Shown piece after piece: positions 54,272 through 63,980 of a DNA stretch of 64,000 bases (position 1 is the first letter of the stretch; every line of letters starts with the position of its first letter). Origin of the DNA: Pseudomonas batumici (GTDB taxonomy: Bacteria; Pseudomonadota; Gammaproteobacteria; Pseudomonadales; Pseudomonadaceae); contig NZ_JXDG01000070.1 of assembly GCF_000820515.1 (NCBI RefSeq), positions 88,258-152,257 on the forward strand, written 5' to 3'. The position numbers and the translations under genes are program-made. The notes under the pieces were generated by a model that did no database searches, was not told where the DNA came from, and saw nothing but the letters and a program-made list of their open reading frames with translations.

Positions 54272-55307
54272 CTCCGCCGTGGTCCGGCAAGTGTTGATGG
54301 CGATTCTCGGCCAGGCACCGGATATCGAGGTGACGGTAGCTTCCGATCCGATCTTCGCCATGGACAAGATGGCCAGGGCCTGGCCGGACGTGATCGTGCT
54401 GGACGTGGAAATGCCGCGCATGGACGGCATCACCTTCCTGAGAAAGATCATGGCCGAGCGGCCCACGCCCGTGGTCATCTGCTCCTCGCTGACCGAGCGC
54501 GGCGCCGAGACCACCTTGCAGGCGCTGGCGGCCGGGGCTGTGGATATCATCACCAAACCCCAGGGCGGCGTTAAGCACTTCCTGCTCGAATCGGCCGCCC
54601 AGCTGCTCGCGGCCATTCGCGGCGCGGCCGGCGCCAACGTCAAGAACCTCGTCAAGCGGGCCGCCGCGCCGCGTCTTGAAGTCGGCAGCAAGCTGAGCGC
54701 CGATGCGATGCTGCCGGCGGCGGGTAGCCAGGCGATGGCCCAGACCACCGAACGTATCGTCGCCATCGGCACCTCCACGGGCGGCACCCAGGCGCTGGAG
54801 GCACTGCTCACCGTGTTGCCGAGGGTCTGCCCGGGGATCGTCATCGTCCAGCATATGCCGGAGAAATTCACCGCCTCCTTTGCCCAGCGTCTCAACGGCC
54901 TGTCGCAGATTGAGGTCCGCGAGGCGCAGAACAATGATCGGGTGCTGCCCGGTCTGGCCCTGATCGCTCCCGGCGGCAAGCACATGATGTTGGTGCGCAA
55001 CGGCGCCTATTACCACGTCCAGGTGGCGGACGGCCCGTTGGTCAATCGCCATCGGCCATCGGTGGATGTGCTGTTTCGCTCGGTGGCCCGATTCGCCGGG
55101 AAGAACGCCACCGGCATCATCATGACCGGCATGGGCGACGACGGTGCCCGTGGCCTCAAGGAAATGGTCGATGCCGGCGCCGCGACCGTGGCCCAGGACG
55201 AGGCCAGCTGCGTGGTGTTCGGCATGCCCAGGGAAGCCATCAAGCTGGGTGCCGCCCAACGTGTCCTGCCCTTGCAGGACATCCATCTGGCGGTACTCGG
55301 CAAGTAG
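54240..55307 (+). CDS. cheB: chemotaxis response regulator / methylesterase CheB
   Basis: 355 residues: receiver domain (VDDSAVVRQVL; phospho-Asp in VLDVEMPRMDG) and methylesterase domain with Ser in GTSTGGTQAL, His in VQHMPEKF and Asp in TGMGDDGARG. Demethylates receptors. Last gene of the operon. Confidence 0.95.
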   Translation: MKKISVLLVDDSAVVRQVLMAILGQAPDIEVTVASDPIFAMDKMARAWPDVIVLDVEMPRMDGITFLRKIMAERPTPVVICSSLTERGAETTLQALAAGAVDIITKPQGGVKHFLLESAAQLLAAIRGAAGANVKNLVKRAAAPRLEVGSKLSADAMLPAAGSQAMAQTTERIVAIGTSTGGTQALEALLTVLPRVCPGIVIVQHMPEKFTASFAQRLNGLSQIEVREAQNNDRVLPGLALIAPGGKHMMLVRNGAYYHVQVADGPLVNRHRPSVDVLFRSVARFAGKNATGIIMTGMGDDGARGLKEMVDAGAATVAQDEASCVVFGMPREAIKLGAAQRVLPLQDIHLAVLGK

Positions 55308-55493
55308 CGCGCCGACCCCGGTTCCAGGCCAGCGCTGGGAATAGTTCCCACTGGGCACATTTGCCCTGTGGATGCCTCAATCATTGCGCCATGTCAGGAG
55401 CGATTCAGTTCTCGGCTGTATGATGTCGAGAAATATGCGGTAATAGAAAACTTCGATCCGTCTCCCCCGGCCAGACGCCTCCAGGATAAGACC

Positions 55494-56549
55494 ATGTCCG
55501 ACCCGCAGCCCTTGACTCCCCTGGAACCGGAAAAGCCTTCCGCCTCACTGGGCGAACAAGCCCGCTCGATGGGCCTCAGGGCCAATCGCTTCATCGCTCT
55601 CACGGGACTGCAAGGCAAGGGGCTTGCGCTGGTGCTCGGGTTGCTGGCTTTTGTCTGGGTCGTCGGCGGCATCTACAAGGTCCAGCCCGACGAACAGGGC
55701 ATCGTCCTGCGCTTCGGCAAATGGGTCGACACCACCGAAGCCGGCCTGCACTACCACCTGCCCTTCCCCATCGAAACGGTGCTGCTGCCCAAGGTCACCA
55801 CGGTCAACCAGCTGCAACTGGGGCATGGCCCAGCGCTCGGCCTGAACGACAGCTCCCTGTCCCGCGACAAGCAGATGCTCACCGGCGACGAGAATATCGT
55901 CGAAGCCGATTGCGCGGTGTTCTGGCGGATCAAGGACGCCGGGCAGTTTCTGTTCAGCATGGACAAGCCCGAATTCGCCATCAAGCTGGCCGCCGAAAGT
56001 GCCCTGCGCGAAGTGATCGGCCGCACGCCGATCCAGGCGGCCCTGTCCGACAAGCGCCAGCAGATTGCCGATGAAACCAAGGTGTTGTTGCAAGGCCTGC
56101 TCGACGCGGAAAAAGCCGGTGTATTGATCACCCAGATCCAGTTGCAGCGCGTCGATCCGCCGCCGGCGGTGATCGATGCCTTCAACGATGTGCAGCGCGC
56201 CCGGGCCGACCAGGAACGCGCGCGCAACGAGGCGGAGGCCTACGCCAACGACATTCTTCCGCGGGCCCGGGGCGAAGCGTCGCATATCAACCAGGAAGCC
56301 GAAGCCTACAAGGCCCAGGCGGTGAACCTGGCTGAAGGCGATGCGAAAAGCTTCCTGGCGGTGTACGAAAGTTATGCACAGGCCAAGGACGTAACCAGCT
56401 GGCGCCTGTACATGGAAAGCACCGATGAAGTGCTGAAAAAAGCGTCCAAGGTGATCATCGATACCTCCGGCAAAGGCGTTTCCGGGGTGGTGCCCTACAT
56501 GCCGCTGTCGGAGCAGGACAAACGCCCGGCCAAGGAGCAGACCCGATGA
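55494..56549 (+). CDS. HflK-like SPFH/stomatin membrane protein
   Basis: 351 residues; one membrane helix (GLALVLGLLAFVWVVGGIY), then an SPFH domain (KVQPDEQGIVLRFGKWVDTTEAGLHYHLPFPIETVLLPKV) and coiled coil. HflK/HflC form a cage around the FtsH protease. This looks like a paralogue, since the canonical hflK lies with hfq-hflX. ATG at 55494 preferred over an earlier in-frame codon at 55368. Overlaps the next gene by 4 bases. Confidence 0.85.
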   Translation: MSDPQPLTPLEPEKPSASLGEQARSMGLRANRFIALTGLQGKGLALVLGLLAFVWVVGGIYKVQPDEQGIVLRFGKWVDTTEAGLHYHLPFPIETVLLPKVTTVNQLQLGHGPALGLNDSSLSRDKQMLTGDENIVEADCAVFWRIKDAGQFLFSMDKPEFAIKLAAESALREVIGRTPIQAALSDKRQQIADETKVLLQGLLDAEKAGVLITQIQLQRVDPPPAVIDAFNDVQRARADQERARNEAEAYANDILPRARGEASHINQEAEAYKAQAVNLAEGDAKSFLAVYESYAQAKDVTSWRLYMESTDEVLKKASKVIIDTSGKGVSGVVPYMPLSEQDKRPAKEQTR

Positions 56550-57427
56550 AACCGTCGATTCGTGGGGCCTTGGTGATCCTGGCGCTGGTTGTCCTGTGGG
56601 GGATCGGTTCTTCGCTGTACACCGTCGATGAAGCCCAGCAGGCCCTGGTGGTCAGGCTAGGGGCGCCGACCGAGCCGGTGCGCACCCCGGGCCTGAAACT
56701 CAAGGTGCCGCTGATCGATACCGTCATCTACTACGACACCCGCATCCTGACCCTGGCGCCGCCTTCCGAGCAGGTGATCCTCGGCGACCAGAAACGCCTG
56801 GAGGTGGAAACCTATGCGCGTTATCGCATCGTCGATCCGCTGCGTTTCTATCAGGCCTTGCGCACGGTCGACCAGGCCAATGCGCAACTGGCCCAGTTGG
56901 TCAGCTCGTCGCTGCGGCGTGAGTTGGGACAGGTCATGCTCAAGTCGCTGCTGTCCGCCGAGCGGCCGAAGATTGTCGAGCGTATCCAGAACGAGGTGGT
57001 GGAGAAGGCCAGGCCCCTGGGCATCGAAGTCACCGAAGTGCGTTTTCATCGGGCCGACCTGCCCTTCGAAACCAGCCAGGCCATCTATGACCGGATGAAG
57101 TCCGAGCGCCAGCGCGAGGCCAAGGAACTGCGGGCCCAGGGCTTCGAGTGGGCGCAACAGATCCAGGCCAATGCGGAACGCGAACGGGCGGTGCTGATCT
57201 CCGAAGCGCAACGGCAAAGCCGCATCACCCGTGGCGAAGCCGATGCCCTGGCGAACCGCATCTCGTCCCAGGCGTTCGACAAGGACCCCGAGTTCTACAA
57301 GCTGTACCGCAGCCTCCAGACCTATCGGCAATCGCTGTCCGAATCCGCGCCGACCCTGGTGCTTTCACCGGACACGGCGTTCCTCAAGGATCTCAAGAGC
57401 GGCCCGGCGGTGAATGGCCGACCCTGA
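56546..57427 (+). CDS. HflC-like SPFH/stomatin membrane protein
   Basis: 293 residues; membrane helix (ALVILALVVLWGIGSSLYTV), SPFH domain (VDEAQQALVVRLGAPTEPVRTPGLKLKVPLID), C-terminal coiled coil. Partner of the preceding HflK-like protein. Confidence 0.87.
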   Translation: MKPSIRGALVILALVVLWGIGSSLYTVDEAQQALVVRLGAPTEPVRTPGLKLKVPLIDTVIYYDTRILTLAPPSEQVILGDQKRLEVETYARYRIVDPLRFYQALRTVDQANAQLAQLVSSSLRRELGQVMLKSLLSAERPKIVERIQNEVVEKARPLGIEVTEVRFHRADLPFETSQAIYDRMKSERQREAKELRAQGFEWAQQIQANAERERAVLISEAQRQSRITRGEADALANRISSQAFDKDPEFYKLYRSLQTYRQSLSESAPTLVLSPDTAFLKDLKSGPAVNGRP

Positions 57428-57469
57428 TGCCCACCCTGTACAGACGCTCTCCATGAGCCGGGAACAGAC

Positions 57470-58711
57470 ATGATGCCAAGCGTTTCAATCCGCTCGAGCC
57501 GGCTGCGCCTGATGGCTGCCGCCGTGGGCCCGGGGCTGGTGGTGATGCTGGCGGATACCGAGGCCGGCAGCGTGATCACCGCTGCGCAGAGTGGCGCGCA
57601 ATGGGGCTATCGGCTGCTGTTGCTGCAGTTCCTCATCATTCCCCTGCTGTATACCACGCAGGAGCTTTCGATCCGCCTGGGGCTGGGAACGGGCAAGGGC
57701 TTTGGTGAACTGGTGCGCCAGCGGTTTGGTCGGGGCATTGCGTTGCTGTCCCTGGCGACGCTGGTCCTCAGTTGTTTCGGCGCGCTGGTGACCGAGCTGA
57801 GCGGGTTGGCCGGGGTCGGCCAACTCTTCGGCGTCCCCCTGTGGGAAACCATCGGCGTACTGGTGGTGCTGATCTTCGCGATGGTCTGCTCCGGCTCCTA
57901 CCATGGCGTCGAGCGCGTTGCGATTTGCCTCGGTCTGTTCGGCGTGGCCTTTATCGCCGTGGCCTGGAACGCTCACCCCGATCCTCGGCAGATCGCGGCG
58001 CAGTGGTACCAGATGCCGCTCCACGACAGCTCCTATCTTTATCTGGTGGCCGCCAACCTGGGCACCAGCGTCATGCCGTGGACAGTGTTCTACCAGCAAT
58101 CGGCGCTGATCGACAAAGGTCTGGGCGCCCGGCACCTGAAAGCGGCGCGCATCGAAACCCTGCTCGGCGCGACCCTCTGCCAGATCCTGACCGCCGCGGT
58201 GGTGATTGCCGCGGCGGCGTGTTTCAACCGATCCGATGCCTCCTTCACCCTGACCAACGTGCCGCAACTGGCCGATGCCTTTACCGCTTCCTTGGGCCAG
58301 ACGGTCGGACGCGTGGTCTTTGCGATGGGCTTGGCCGGGGGGGCGCTGGTGGCCACCATCGTGGTCTGCCTGACCGTGGCCTGGGGTGTCGGCGAGGCCA
58401 CCGGCCGACGGCATTCGCTGGAGCAGCATCCCACCGAGGCACCCTGGTTCTATGCGGCATTCGCCGCCATGTTGCTGGGGGCCGGGGCGCTGGTGGGTTC
58501 CGGGGTCAATCTGGTCGAGCTGTCGATCTTCACCGGCGTGGTCAATGCGCTGTTGCTGCCGGCGGTGCTGGGCCTTCTCTATTGGCTGGCGCGCACGCAG
58601 TTGACCGGGGCTTTCAGGTTGCAGGGTGGGTATGCGCGGGTGGTGGGCGTGGTGTTCGGGTTGGCCTCCCTCACCGGCCTGTTCTGTGGTGTGGGAGGTT
58701 TGTGGAATTGA
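57470..58711 (+). CDS. NRAMP-fold divalent metal transporter, atypical motifs
   Basis: 413 residues with about 11 membrane helices. The first helix reads GPGLVVMLADTEAGSVITAAQSGAQWGY, so the classic DPGN metal motif becomes EAGS. In helix 6 the MPH motif becomes MPW (SVMPWTVFYQQ). NRAMP proteins import Mn/Fe; variants with altered motifs include magnesium-type carriers (NRMT), so the ion here is uncertain. Confidence 0.82.
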   Translation: MMPSVSIRSSRLRLMAAAVGPGLVVMLADTEAGSVITAAQSGAQWGYRLLLLQFLIIPLLYTTQELSIRLGLGTGKGFGELVRQRFGRGIALLSLATLVLSCFGALVTELSGLAGVGQLFGVPLWETIGVLVVLIFAMVCSGSYHGVERVAICLGLFGVAFIAVAWNAHPDPRQIAAQWYQMPLHDSSYLYLVAANLGTSVMPWTVFYQQSALIDKGLGARHLKAARIETLLGATLCQILTAAVVIAAAACFNRSDASFTLTNVPQLADAFTASLGQTVGRVVFAMGLAGGALVATIVVCLTVAWGVGEATGRRHSLEQHPTEAPWFYAAFAAMLLGAGALVGSGVNLVELSIFTGVVNALLLPAVLGLLYWLARTQLTGAFRLQGGYARVVGVVFGLASLTGLFCGVGGLWN

Positions 58712-58736
58712 TGAAGACGGTTGCGGGAGCGGCAAG

Positions 58737-60008
58737 ATGATCGGGTTGGATGCCGGGATGCAGGGGATCAACCTGACACTGCAGGTGTTCCTGCTGGACC
58801 TGCTGCTGAGTGGCGACAACGCCGTGGTCATCGCGCTGGCCTGCCGTCACCTGCCGGCCCGGCAGATGCGCCAGGCGATATTCGCCGGGATGGGCGTGGC
58901 GGTCGCCCTGCGGGTCCTGTTCACGGCGGTGATCGGTCTGTTGCTCAAGGTGCCCTGCCTGAAACTGCTGGGCATGTGTGCGCTGGTGGTGATTGCCATC
59001 AAGCTGCTGGTGGCGGATGAAGATGCCGAACACCTGCCGCAGCGTTCGGGCAGCACGCTGTGGTCGGTGATCGGGATTATCGTGTTCGCCGACCTGACCA
59101 TGAGCCTGGACAACGTGGTGGCCCTGGCTGCGGTGGCCCAGGACAACGTGGGGATTCTGGTACTGGGGTTGCTGCTGAGCATCCCGATGCTGATGTATGG
59201 CAGTTTGTTCGTCAGCGGGCTGTTCAAGCGTTATCCGCGGTTGGTCCCGGCGGGTTGCGCCTTGCTGGGCTGGGTGGCCGGGGATATCGGCATGTCCGAT
59301 CCGCTGATCGCCGATTGGGTGACGGCCCAGGCACCGGGGCTGGTGTTGGCGATGCCGCTGGCCTGCGCGATTTTCGTGCTGGTGGAAAGCCGGATCATCC
59401 GACGCAACCTGCGTTTGCTGCCCAGGCCTGAACCGGTAGTGCGCCAGGCCCGTGTGGATGAGCCGCTGATTGCCGAGCCGCTGCCGGCCAGTGTGGTTCG
59501 GCTGGTCGCGGCGGCAGAGGATCTTCCCGGGATTCGTGAACCCCTGCCTGCCGAGTTGTCCTCTTCCGAGACGCCTTTGCCGCCTGTGGATAACCCGCCT
59601 GTCGAGCCTTTGCCGGGCGAACCGAACCGCAAGCGCCGATGGTACTGGGCCGGGGCGCTGGCGACGCTACCGGTGCTGGCCTACATCGGTTATTCGGTGG
59701 TCTATGTCGGCATCATCAACCGCGGCTACATGCCGACGCCCAGGCTGCTGAGTAGCTACGAGTGCCCTGGCTTCAACGGGCCGTTCATCTTTTTCTACCA
59801 GCATGGCAAGGACACCGTGCGTATTCGTGGCAGTGCCGGCTCGCTCGACGGTGCGCTGATCAAGGGCCGGCTGGAGTGGATCAATGCCACCCGGGCCTCG
59901 TCGTTGCTCGGTTTTACACCGCCCGAGGAAATCACCAATGACGATGCCACCTCCATTCGCATCAATGGGGGGAGCTTTTCGCAAATGGACTGTTACAGGA
60001 AAGGCTAG
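58737..60008 (+). CDS. TerC-family membrane protein with C-terminal extension
   Basis: 423 residues. Residues ~1-220 are a YjbE-type TerC domain (LLLSGDNAVVIALACRHLP; DLTMSLDNVVALAAVAQDN keep the conserved Asn/Asp). After a Pro/Glu-rich linker comes an extra membrane helix (WAGALATLPVLAYIGYSVVYVG) and about 100 extracytoplasmic residues with two Cys (YECPGF, QMDCYRKG). TerC proteins export metals such as Mn near translocons. ATG at 58737. Confidence 0.8.
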   Translation: MIGLDAGMQGINLTLQVFLLDLLLSGDNAVVIALACRHLPARQMRQAIFAGMGVAVALRVLFTAVIGLLLKVPCLKLLGMCALVVIAIKLLVADEDAEHLPQRSGSTLWSVIGIIVFADLTMSLDNVVALAAVAQDNVGILVLGLLLSIPMLMYGSLFVSGLFKRYPRLVPAGCALLGWVAGDIGMSDPLIADWVTAQAPGLVLAMPLACAIFVLVESRIIRRNLRLLPRPEPVVRQARVDEPLIAEPLPASVVRLVAAAEDLPGIREPLPAELSSSETPLPPVDNPPVEPLPGEPNRKRRWYWAGALATLPVLAYIGYSVVYVGIINRGYMPTPRLLSSYECPGFNGPFIFFYQHGKDTVRIRGSAGSLDGALIKGRLEWINATRASSLLGFTPPEEITNDDATSIRINGGSFSQMDCYRKG

Positions 60009-60021
60009 AGGGGCGATATTT

Positions 60022-60909
60022 TCACTGTGCCAGCAACACGCCCTGCTCCCTCGCACACAACGCCAGCAGAAAATCCCACACCACCCGTAACCGCACGGAC
60101 TTGTGCAACTCCCGCCGGGTACTGATCCAGTAGCTGCGCTGGATGGTTTCCTCCGGCAGCACGCGCACCAGCTGCGGATCGTCCTTGGCCATGTAGTTGG
60201 GCAGCACCGCAATCCCCAGCCCGGCCCGCGCCGCCTGTTGCTGGGCAATCACGCTGGTGCTGCGAAAAATCACATTCGGCGTGCGGCAGAAGTTGTTGAG
60301 GAACAGCAGTTCCTCGCTGAACAGCAGGTCGTCGACGTAGCCGATCCAGTTGTGTTGCGACAGGTCGTCCCGGTACTGCAAGGCCGGCGCGCGGGCGAGA
60401 TAGTCCCGGCTGGCATAGAGCGCCAGGCGATAGTCGGTGAGCTTGCGGGTGATCAACAGGTCGGCGTTGGGCCGGTCGAGGTGGATGCTGATTTCCGCCT
60501 CGCGGTTGAGGATGCTGACGAAACGCGGCACCGCCACCAGTTCCACTTCCAGCCCTGGATAACGTTCGAACAGCCCGCCCATGCGGGTGCTGAGAAACAT
60601 GATGCCGATCCCTTCGGTCACTCCCAGGCGAATCTTGCCCAGGGGCGCGATGGCCTGGGTGATTTCCTCCTGGGCCAGCAAGGCGACGTTTTCCATGGCC
60701 TCGGCATGCTTGAGCAGGGCCTGGCCCGAGGGTGTCAGCTCGTAGCCCTGGGCATGTTGGACGAACAGCGCCGTGCCCAGGCTCTGCTCGATGGTCTCGA
60801 TATGCCGGGCCACGGTGCTGTGGGTGGTGTTCAGGCGTTTGGCCGCGGTCAGCAGGCGTCCGCTGCGCTGCAGCTCGAGAAAAAAACGCAGGTCGTTCCA
60901 GTCGAACAT
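60022..60909 (-). CDS. LysR-family transcriptional regulator
   Basis: 295 residues; helix-turn-helix FDWNDLRFFLELQRSGRLLTAAKRLNTTHSTVARHIETIE, then effector domain. ATG at 60909 with AAGGAAG upstream. Divergent from the GMC oxidoreductase gene 138 bases away, which it probably controls. Confidence 0.92.
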   Translation of the reverse strand: MFDWNDLRFFLELQRSGRLLTAAKRLNTTHSTVARHIETIEQSLGTALFVQHAQGYELTPSGQALLKHAEAMENVALLAQEEITQAIAPLGKIRLGVTEGIGIMFLSTRMGGLFERYPGLEVELVAVPRFVSILNREAEISIHLDRPNADLLITRKLTDYRLALYASRDYLARAPALQYRDDLSQHNWIGYVDDLLFSEELLFLNNFCRTPNVIFRSTSVIAQQQAARAGLGIAVLPNYMAKDDPQLVRVLPEETIQRSYWISTRRELHKSVRLRVVWDFLLALCAREQGVLLAQ

Positions 60910-61047
60910 GGGGCTTCCTTGTGAATCGCGGGGTTCACCGGCCTTGTTTGAAAACGCACAGCACTTGCGCAAAAACGAAGGTTTTCATCTCGAAACTAAT
61001 CAATAACATGAAGGGAGACAAGAACAATAAAAAAGGCGAGGTTGCCT

Positions 61048-62697
61048 ATGCCATCAACCCACTTGCCCTATGACTATGTGATAGTCGGCGCCGGGCCCGC
61101 CGGCTGTGTGCTAGCCAATCGGCTGTCCGCCGATCCACGCAATCATGTCCTGCTGCTGGAAGCCGGCGGCCAGGACAACTACCCGTGGATTCATGTGCCG
61201 GTGGGGTATCTGTACTGCATCGGCAATCCGCGTACCGACTGGTGCTTCAAGACCGAAGCGCAATCCGGCCTGCAAGGTCGCAGCCTTGGCTACCCGCGTG
61301 GCAAGGTGCTGGGCGGCAGCTCATCCATCAACGGCATGATCTACATGCGTGGCCAGGCCGGCGACTATGATCGCTGGGCCGCGCAAGGCAATCCGGGTTG
61401 GGCCTGGAGCGATGTCCTGCCGCTGTTCAAGCACAGCGAAAACCACTTTGGTGGGGCCAGCGAATTCCACAGCGACCAGGGCGAGTGGCGGGTCGAGCAG
61501 CAGCGCTACTCCTGGCCGATCCTCGATGCATTCCGCGATGCCGCCGCTGAAAACGGTATTGCCAGCGTCAGTGATTTCAATGTCGGCGACAATCAGGGCT
61601 GTGGATACTTTCAGGTCAACCAGCGTTCCGGCGTGCGCTGGAACTCGTCGAAAGCCTTCCTGCGGCCGATTCTCAAGCGTCCCAACCTGACGATCCTGAC
61701 GGGCGTCCAGGTCAACCGGGTGAACCTGGAAGAGGGCCGCGCCTGTGCCGTCGTCGCCCGCTGGCAGGGTGAGGAACATGTGTTCAATGTTCGCCGCGAG
61801 ATCATCCTGTGCGCTGGCTCGGTCGGCTCCCCCGGCATTCTCCAGCGTTCGGGCATCGGCCCACGGCCCTTGCTGGAAAACCTCGGGATCGCGGTTCGTC
61901 ACGAACTGCCCGGGGTCGGCGGCAATCTGCAGGATCATCTGCAACTGCGGCTGATCTACAAAGTCAGCAATACCCGCACCCTCAACCAGGTCGCCAATAG
62001 CCTGTGGGGCAAAGTCGGCATGGGCCTGCGCTATCTCTACGACCGCAGTGGTCCGCTGGCCATGGCACCCAGCCAGTTGGGGGCGTTCGTGAAGTCCTCG
62101 CCCGAACAGGCCTCGGCCAATTTGCAGTACCACGTGCAGCCCTTGTCGCTGGAGCGCTTCGGCGAGCCGCTGCATCGGTTCCCGGCCTTTACCGCTTCGG
62201 TGTGCAACCTGCGGCCGCTGAGCCGGGGACGCATCGATATTCGTTCGGCCGATCCGGATGTGGCGCCGCTGATCGATCCGAATTACCTGAGCGACCCCGA
62301 GGATCTGAAAGTCGCGGCCCAGGCGATTCGGCTGACCCGGCGTATCGTCGACTCCCCTGCCCTGCGGGTGTTCAAACCCGAGGAATACCTGCCCGGACCG
62401 GCGCTGCAAACCGAGGAGCAACTGCATGAGGCGGCTGCGCGGATCGGTACGACGATCTTTCATCCGGTGGGCACCTGCCGGATGGGCAACGGCCCGCTGG
62501 ATGTGGTGGATGCGCGGCTGCGGGTGCACGGTATCCCGGGGTTGCGGGTCGCCGATGCGTCGATCATGCCGGACATCGTCTCCGGCAATACCTGTTCGCC
62601 GACGGTGATGATTGCCGAGAAGGCGGCGCAGATGATCCTGGAGGATGCCCCGGCTGTGCCCGACATTCGAACGGAGGAAATCCCGGTTCCCTTGTAG
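61048..62697 (+). CDS. GMC-family FAD oxidoreductase (choline dehydrogenase-like)
   Basis: 549 residues. FAD motif YVIVGAGPAGCVLANRLS, GMC signature 1 around GYPRGKVLGGSSSINGMIYMRG, signature 2 GSVGSPGILQRSGIG, catalytic His in IFHPVGTCRMG and terminal NTCSPTVMIAEKAA. Oxidises an alcohol or choline-like substrate; which one is not shown. ATG at 61048 chosen over TTG at 61042, with GCGAGG 6 bases upstream. Confidence 0.92.
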   Translation: MPSTHLPYDYVIVGAGPAGCVLANRLSADPRNHVLLLEAGGQDNYPWIHVPVGYLYCIGNPRTDWCFKTEAQSGLQGRSLGYPRGKVLGGSSSINGMIYMRGQAGDYDRWAAQGNPGWAWSDVLPLFKHSENHFGGASEFHSDQGEWRVEQQRYSWPILDAFRDAAAENGIASVSDFNVGDNQGCGYFQVNQRSGVRWNSSKAFLRPILKRPNLTILTGVQVNRVNLEEGRACAVVARWQGEEHVFNVRREIILCAGSVGSPGILQRSGIGPRPLLENLGIAVRHELPGVGGNLQDHLQLRLIYKVSNTRTLNQVANSLWGKVGMGLRYLYDRSGPLAMAPSQLGAFVKSSPEQASANLQYHVQPLSLERFGEPLHRFPAFTASVCNLRPLSRGRIDIRSADPDVAPLIDPNYLSDPEDLKVAAQAIRLTRRIVDSPALRVFKPEEYLPGPALQTEEQLHEAAARIGTTIFHPVGTCRMGNGPLDVVDARLRVHGIPGLRVADASIMPDIVSGNTCSPTVMIAEKAAQMILEDAPAVPDIRTEEIPVPL

Positions 62698-62773
62698 GAG
62701 CCGGCTTGCTGGCGATGGCGGCCGAATAGGCGGCGTATGACTCAAGGGCCTCATCGCTGGCAAGCCAGCTCCT
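62693..62773. repeat. REP pair, interrupted by the IS110 element
   Basis: GTAGGAGCCGGCTTGCTGGCGATGG and the inverted CATCGCTGGCAAGCCAGCTCCT. The second arm stops at CTCCT, where the IS begins; its missing CTACA reappears at the far IS end (63996-64000). Confidence 0.82.
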
Positions 62774-63008
62774 TGTATCTCGACTAACGCCTCGTCAGAG
62801 GCGATAGTTCTCGACTGATCATCGAGGGAAGACCGAGAAGCCGTCCAGCTCCTAGGGCCTCGAGCCCGCATTATAGATACGTGCTCCGGCCTTCCACACT
62901 CACTCAGCAAGTTCGAACGGTATCTAGTGGCCCGCTTCGGCGTGAGCACGTATTGGCAAGGCAGAACCGAGTGCAGTGGTGATCTTTTCGGATTTCAGGG
63001 AGAAGACC
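62774..63008 (+). ncRNA. candidate IS110 bridge RNA in the left end
   Basis: Non-coding segment before the transposase. It contains CCAGCTCCT (62845-62853), identical to the REP target at 62765-62773, and ACGGTATCTA (62917-62926), identical to the right end of the element at 63989-63998. In IS621 the bridge RNA holds one loop matching the target and another matching the donor end, in this order. Confidence 0.65.
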
Positions 63009-63980
63009 ATGTCCGCTTTCGTGGGTATCGACACAGCCAAAAACACCTTCGACATCGCTACGCCGTTGGACAACGGCAAGTTCCGTACGAAGGCCAAGCT
63101 GCCCAATAACGCTTCAGGCTTCAGCGAGGTCGAGGCCTGGCTGGAGAAACATGCCGATCCGCAAGCCTGGGTCGTCATGGAGGCTACCGGCACCTATCAC
63201 GAGGCTCTCGCAGACTTCCTGCATGCAAAAGGTTATCGAGTTTGCATCGTTAACCCTGCCGTCATTCATGCGTTCGGCAAGGAGGATTTGCGTCGGGTCA
63301 AAACCGACAAAGCCGATGCCAAACTGATCGCCGCCTATGCCCAGCAGAAGCAGCACAAACTCAGAGCCTGGGTACCAGAACTGCCTGCTCGCCGTCGTTT
63401 AAGGGCTTTAGTCCGGCGACTGGAGGATCTCCAGGAAATCCTGCAAATGGAGACCAACCGCCTGGACGTCGCCCAAGCCAACGTCCAAGCCTCGATCCTG
63501 TCCGTGATCAATCACGTGAAAAGTGAGATTGCCGCGACTCAGAAGGCCATCAAAGACAACATTGATGACGATCCTGACCTACGTCAGAAGCGTGATTTGA
63601 TCGTGTCCATCGACGGGTTGGGTGAAACGAGCGCCGCCTTGATCCTCGCCGAACTGGGCGACCCTCTGGACTACAGTGGCCCTCGCGCTGTTGTGGCATT
63701 TGCAGGCCTGAATCCATTGATAGACCAATCAGGTAACTACGTTGGTCCGACGCCGATATCCAAGACCGGCTCGGCCAGCCTACGGACCGGAATGTACATG
63801 CCTGCGATGGTGGCGATGAGATGGAACCCGGCGGTCAGGGCACTGAGCGAGCGCCTGAAAGCCAAAGGAAAGGCCCCTAAACAGATCATCTGTGCAGCAA
63901 TGCGCAAGCTGTTACATCTGGTCTACGGAGTGCTCAAATCAGGCATACCGTTTGACCCAAACATCGCGCTTGCGCGATGA
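63009..63980 (+). CDS. IS110-family transposase (DEDD)
   Basis: 323 residues. The RuvC-like DEDD domain is seen in VGIDTAKNTFD, VVMEATGTYHEAL and RRVKTDKADAKLIAAYA. The C-terminal Transposase_20 domain has IDGLGETSAALILAELGDP and SKTGSASLRTGMY with the conserved serine. ATG at 63009 follows CAGGGAG. Intact. Confidence 0.95.
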   Translation: MSAFVGIDTAKNTFDIATPLDNGKFRTKAKLPNNASGFSEVEAWLEKHADPQAWVVMEATGTYHEALADFLHAKGYRVCIVNPAVIHAFGKEDLRRVKTDKADAKLIAAYAQQKQHKLRAWVPELPARRRLRALVRRLEDLQEILQMETNRLDVAQANVQASILSVINHVKSEIAATQKAIKDNIDDDPDLRQKRDLIVSIDGLGETSAALILAELGDPLDYSGPRAVVAFAGLNPLIDQSGNYVGPTPISKTGSASLRTGMYMPAMVAMRWNPAVRALSERLKAKGKAPKQIICAAMRKLLHLVYGVLKSGIPFDPNIALAR

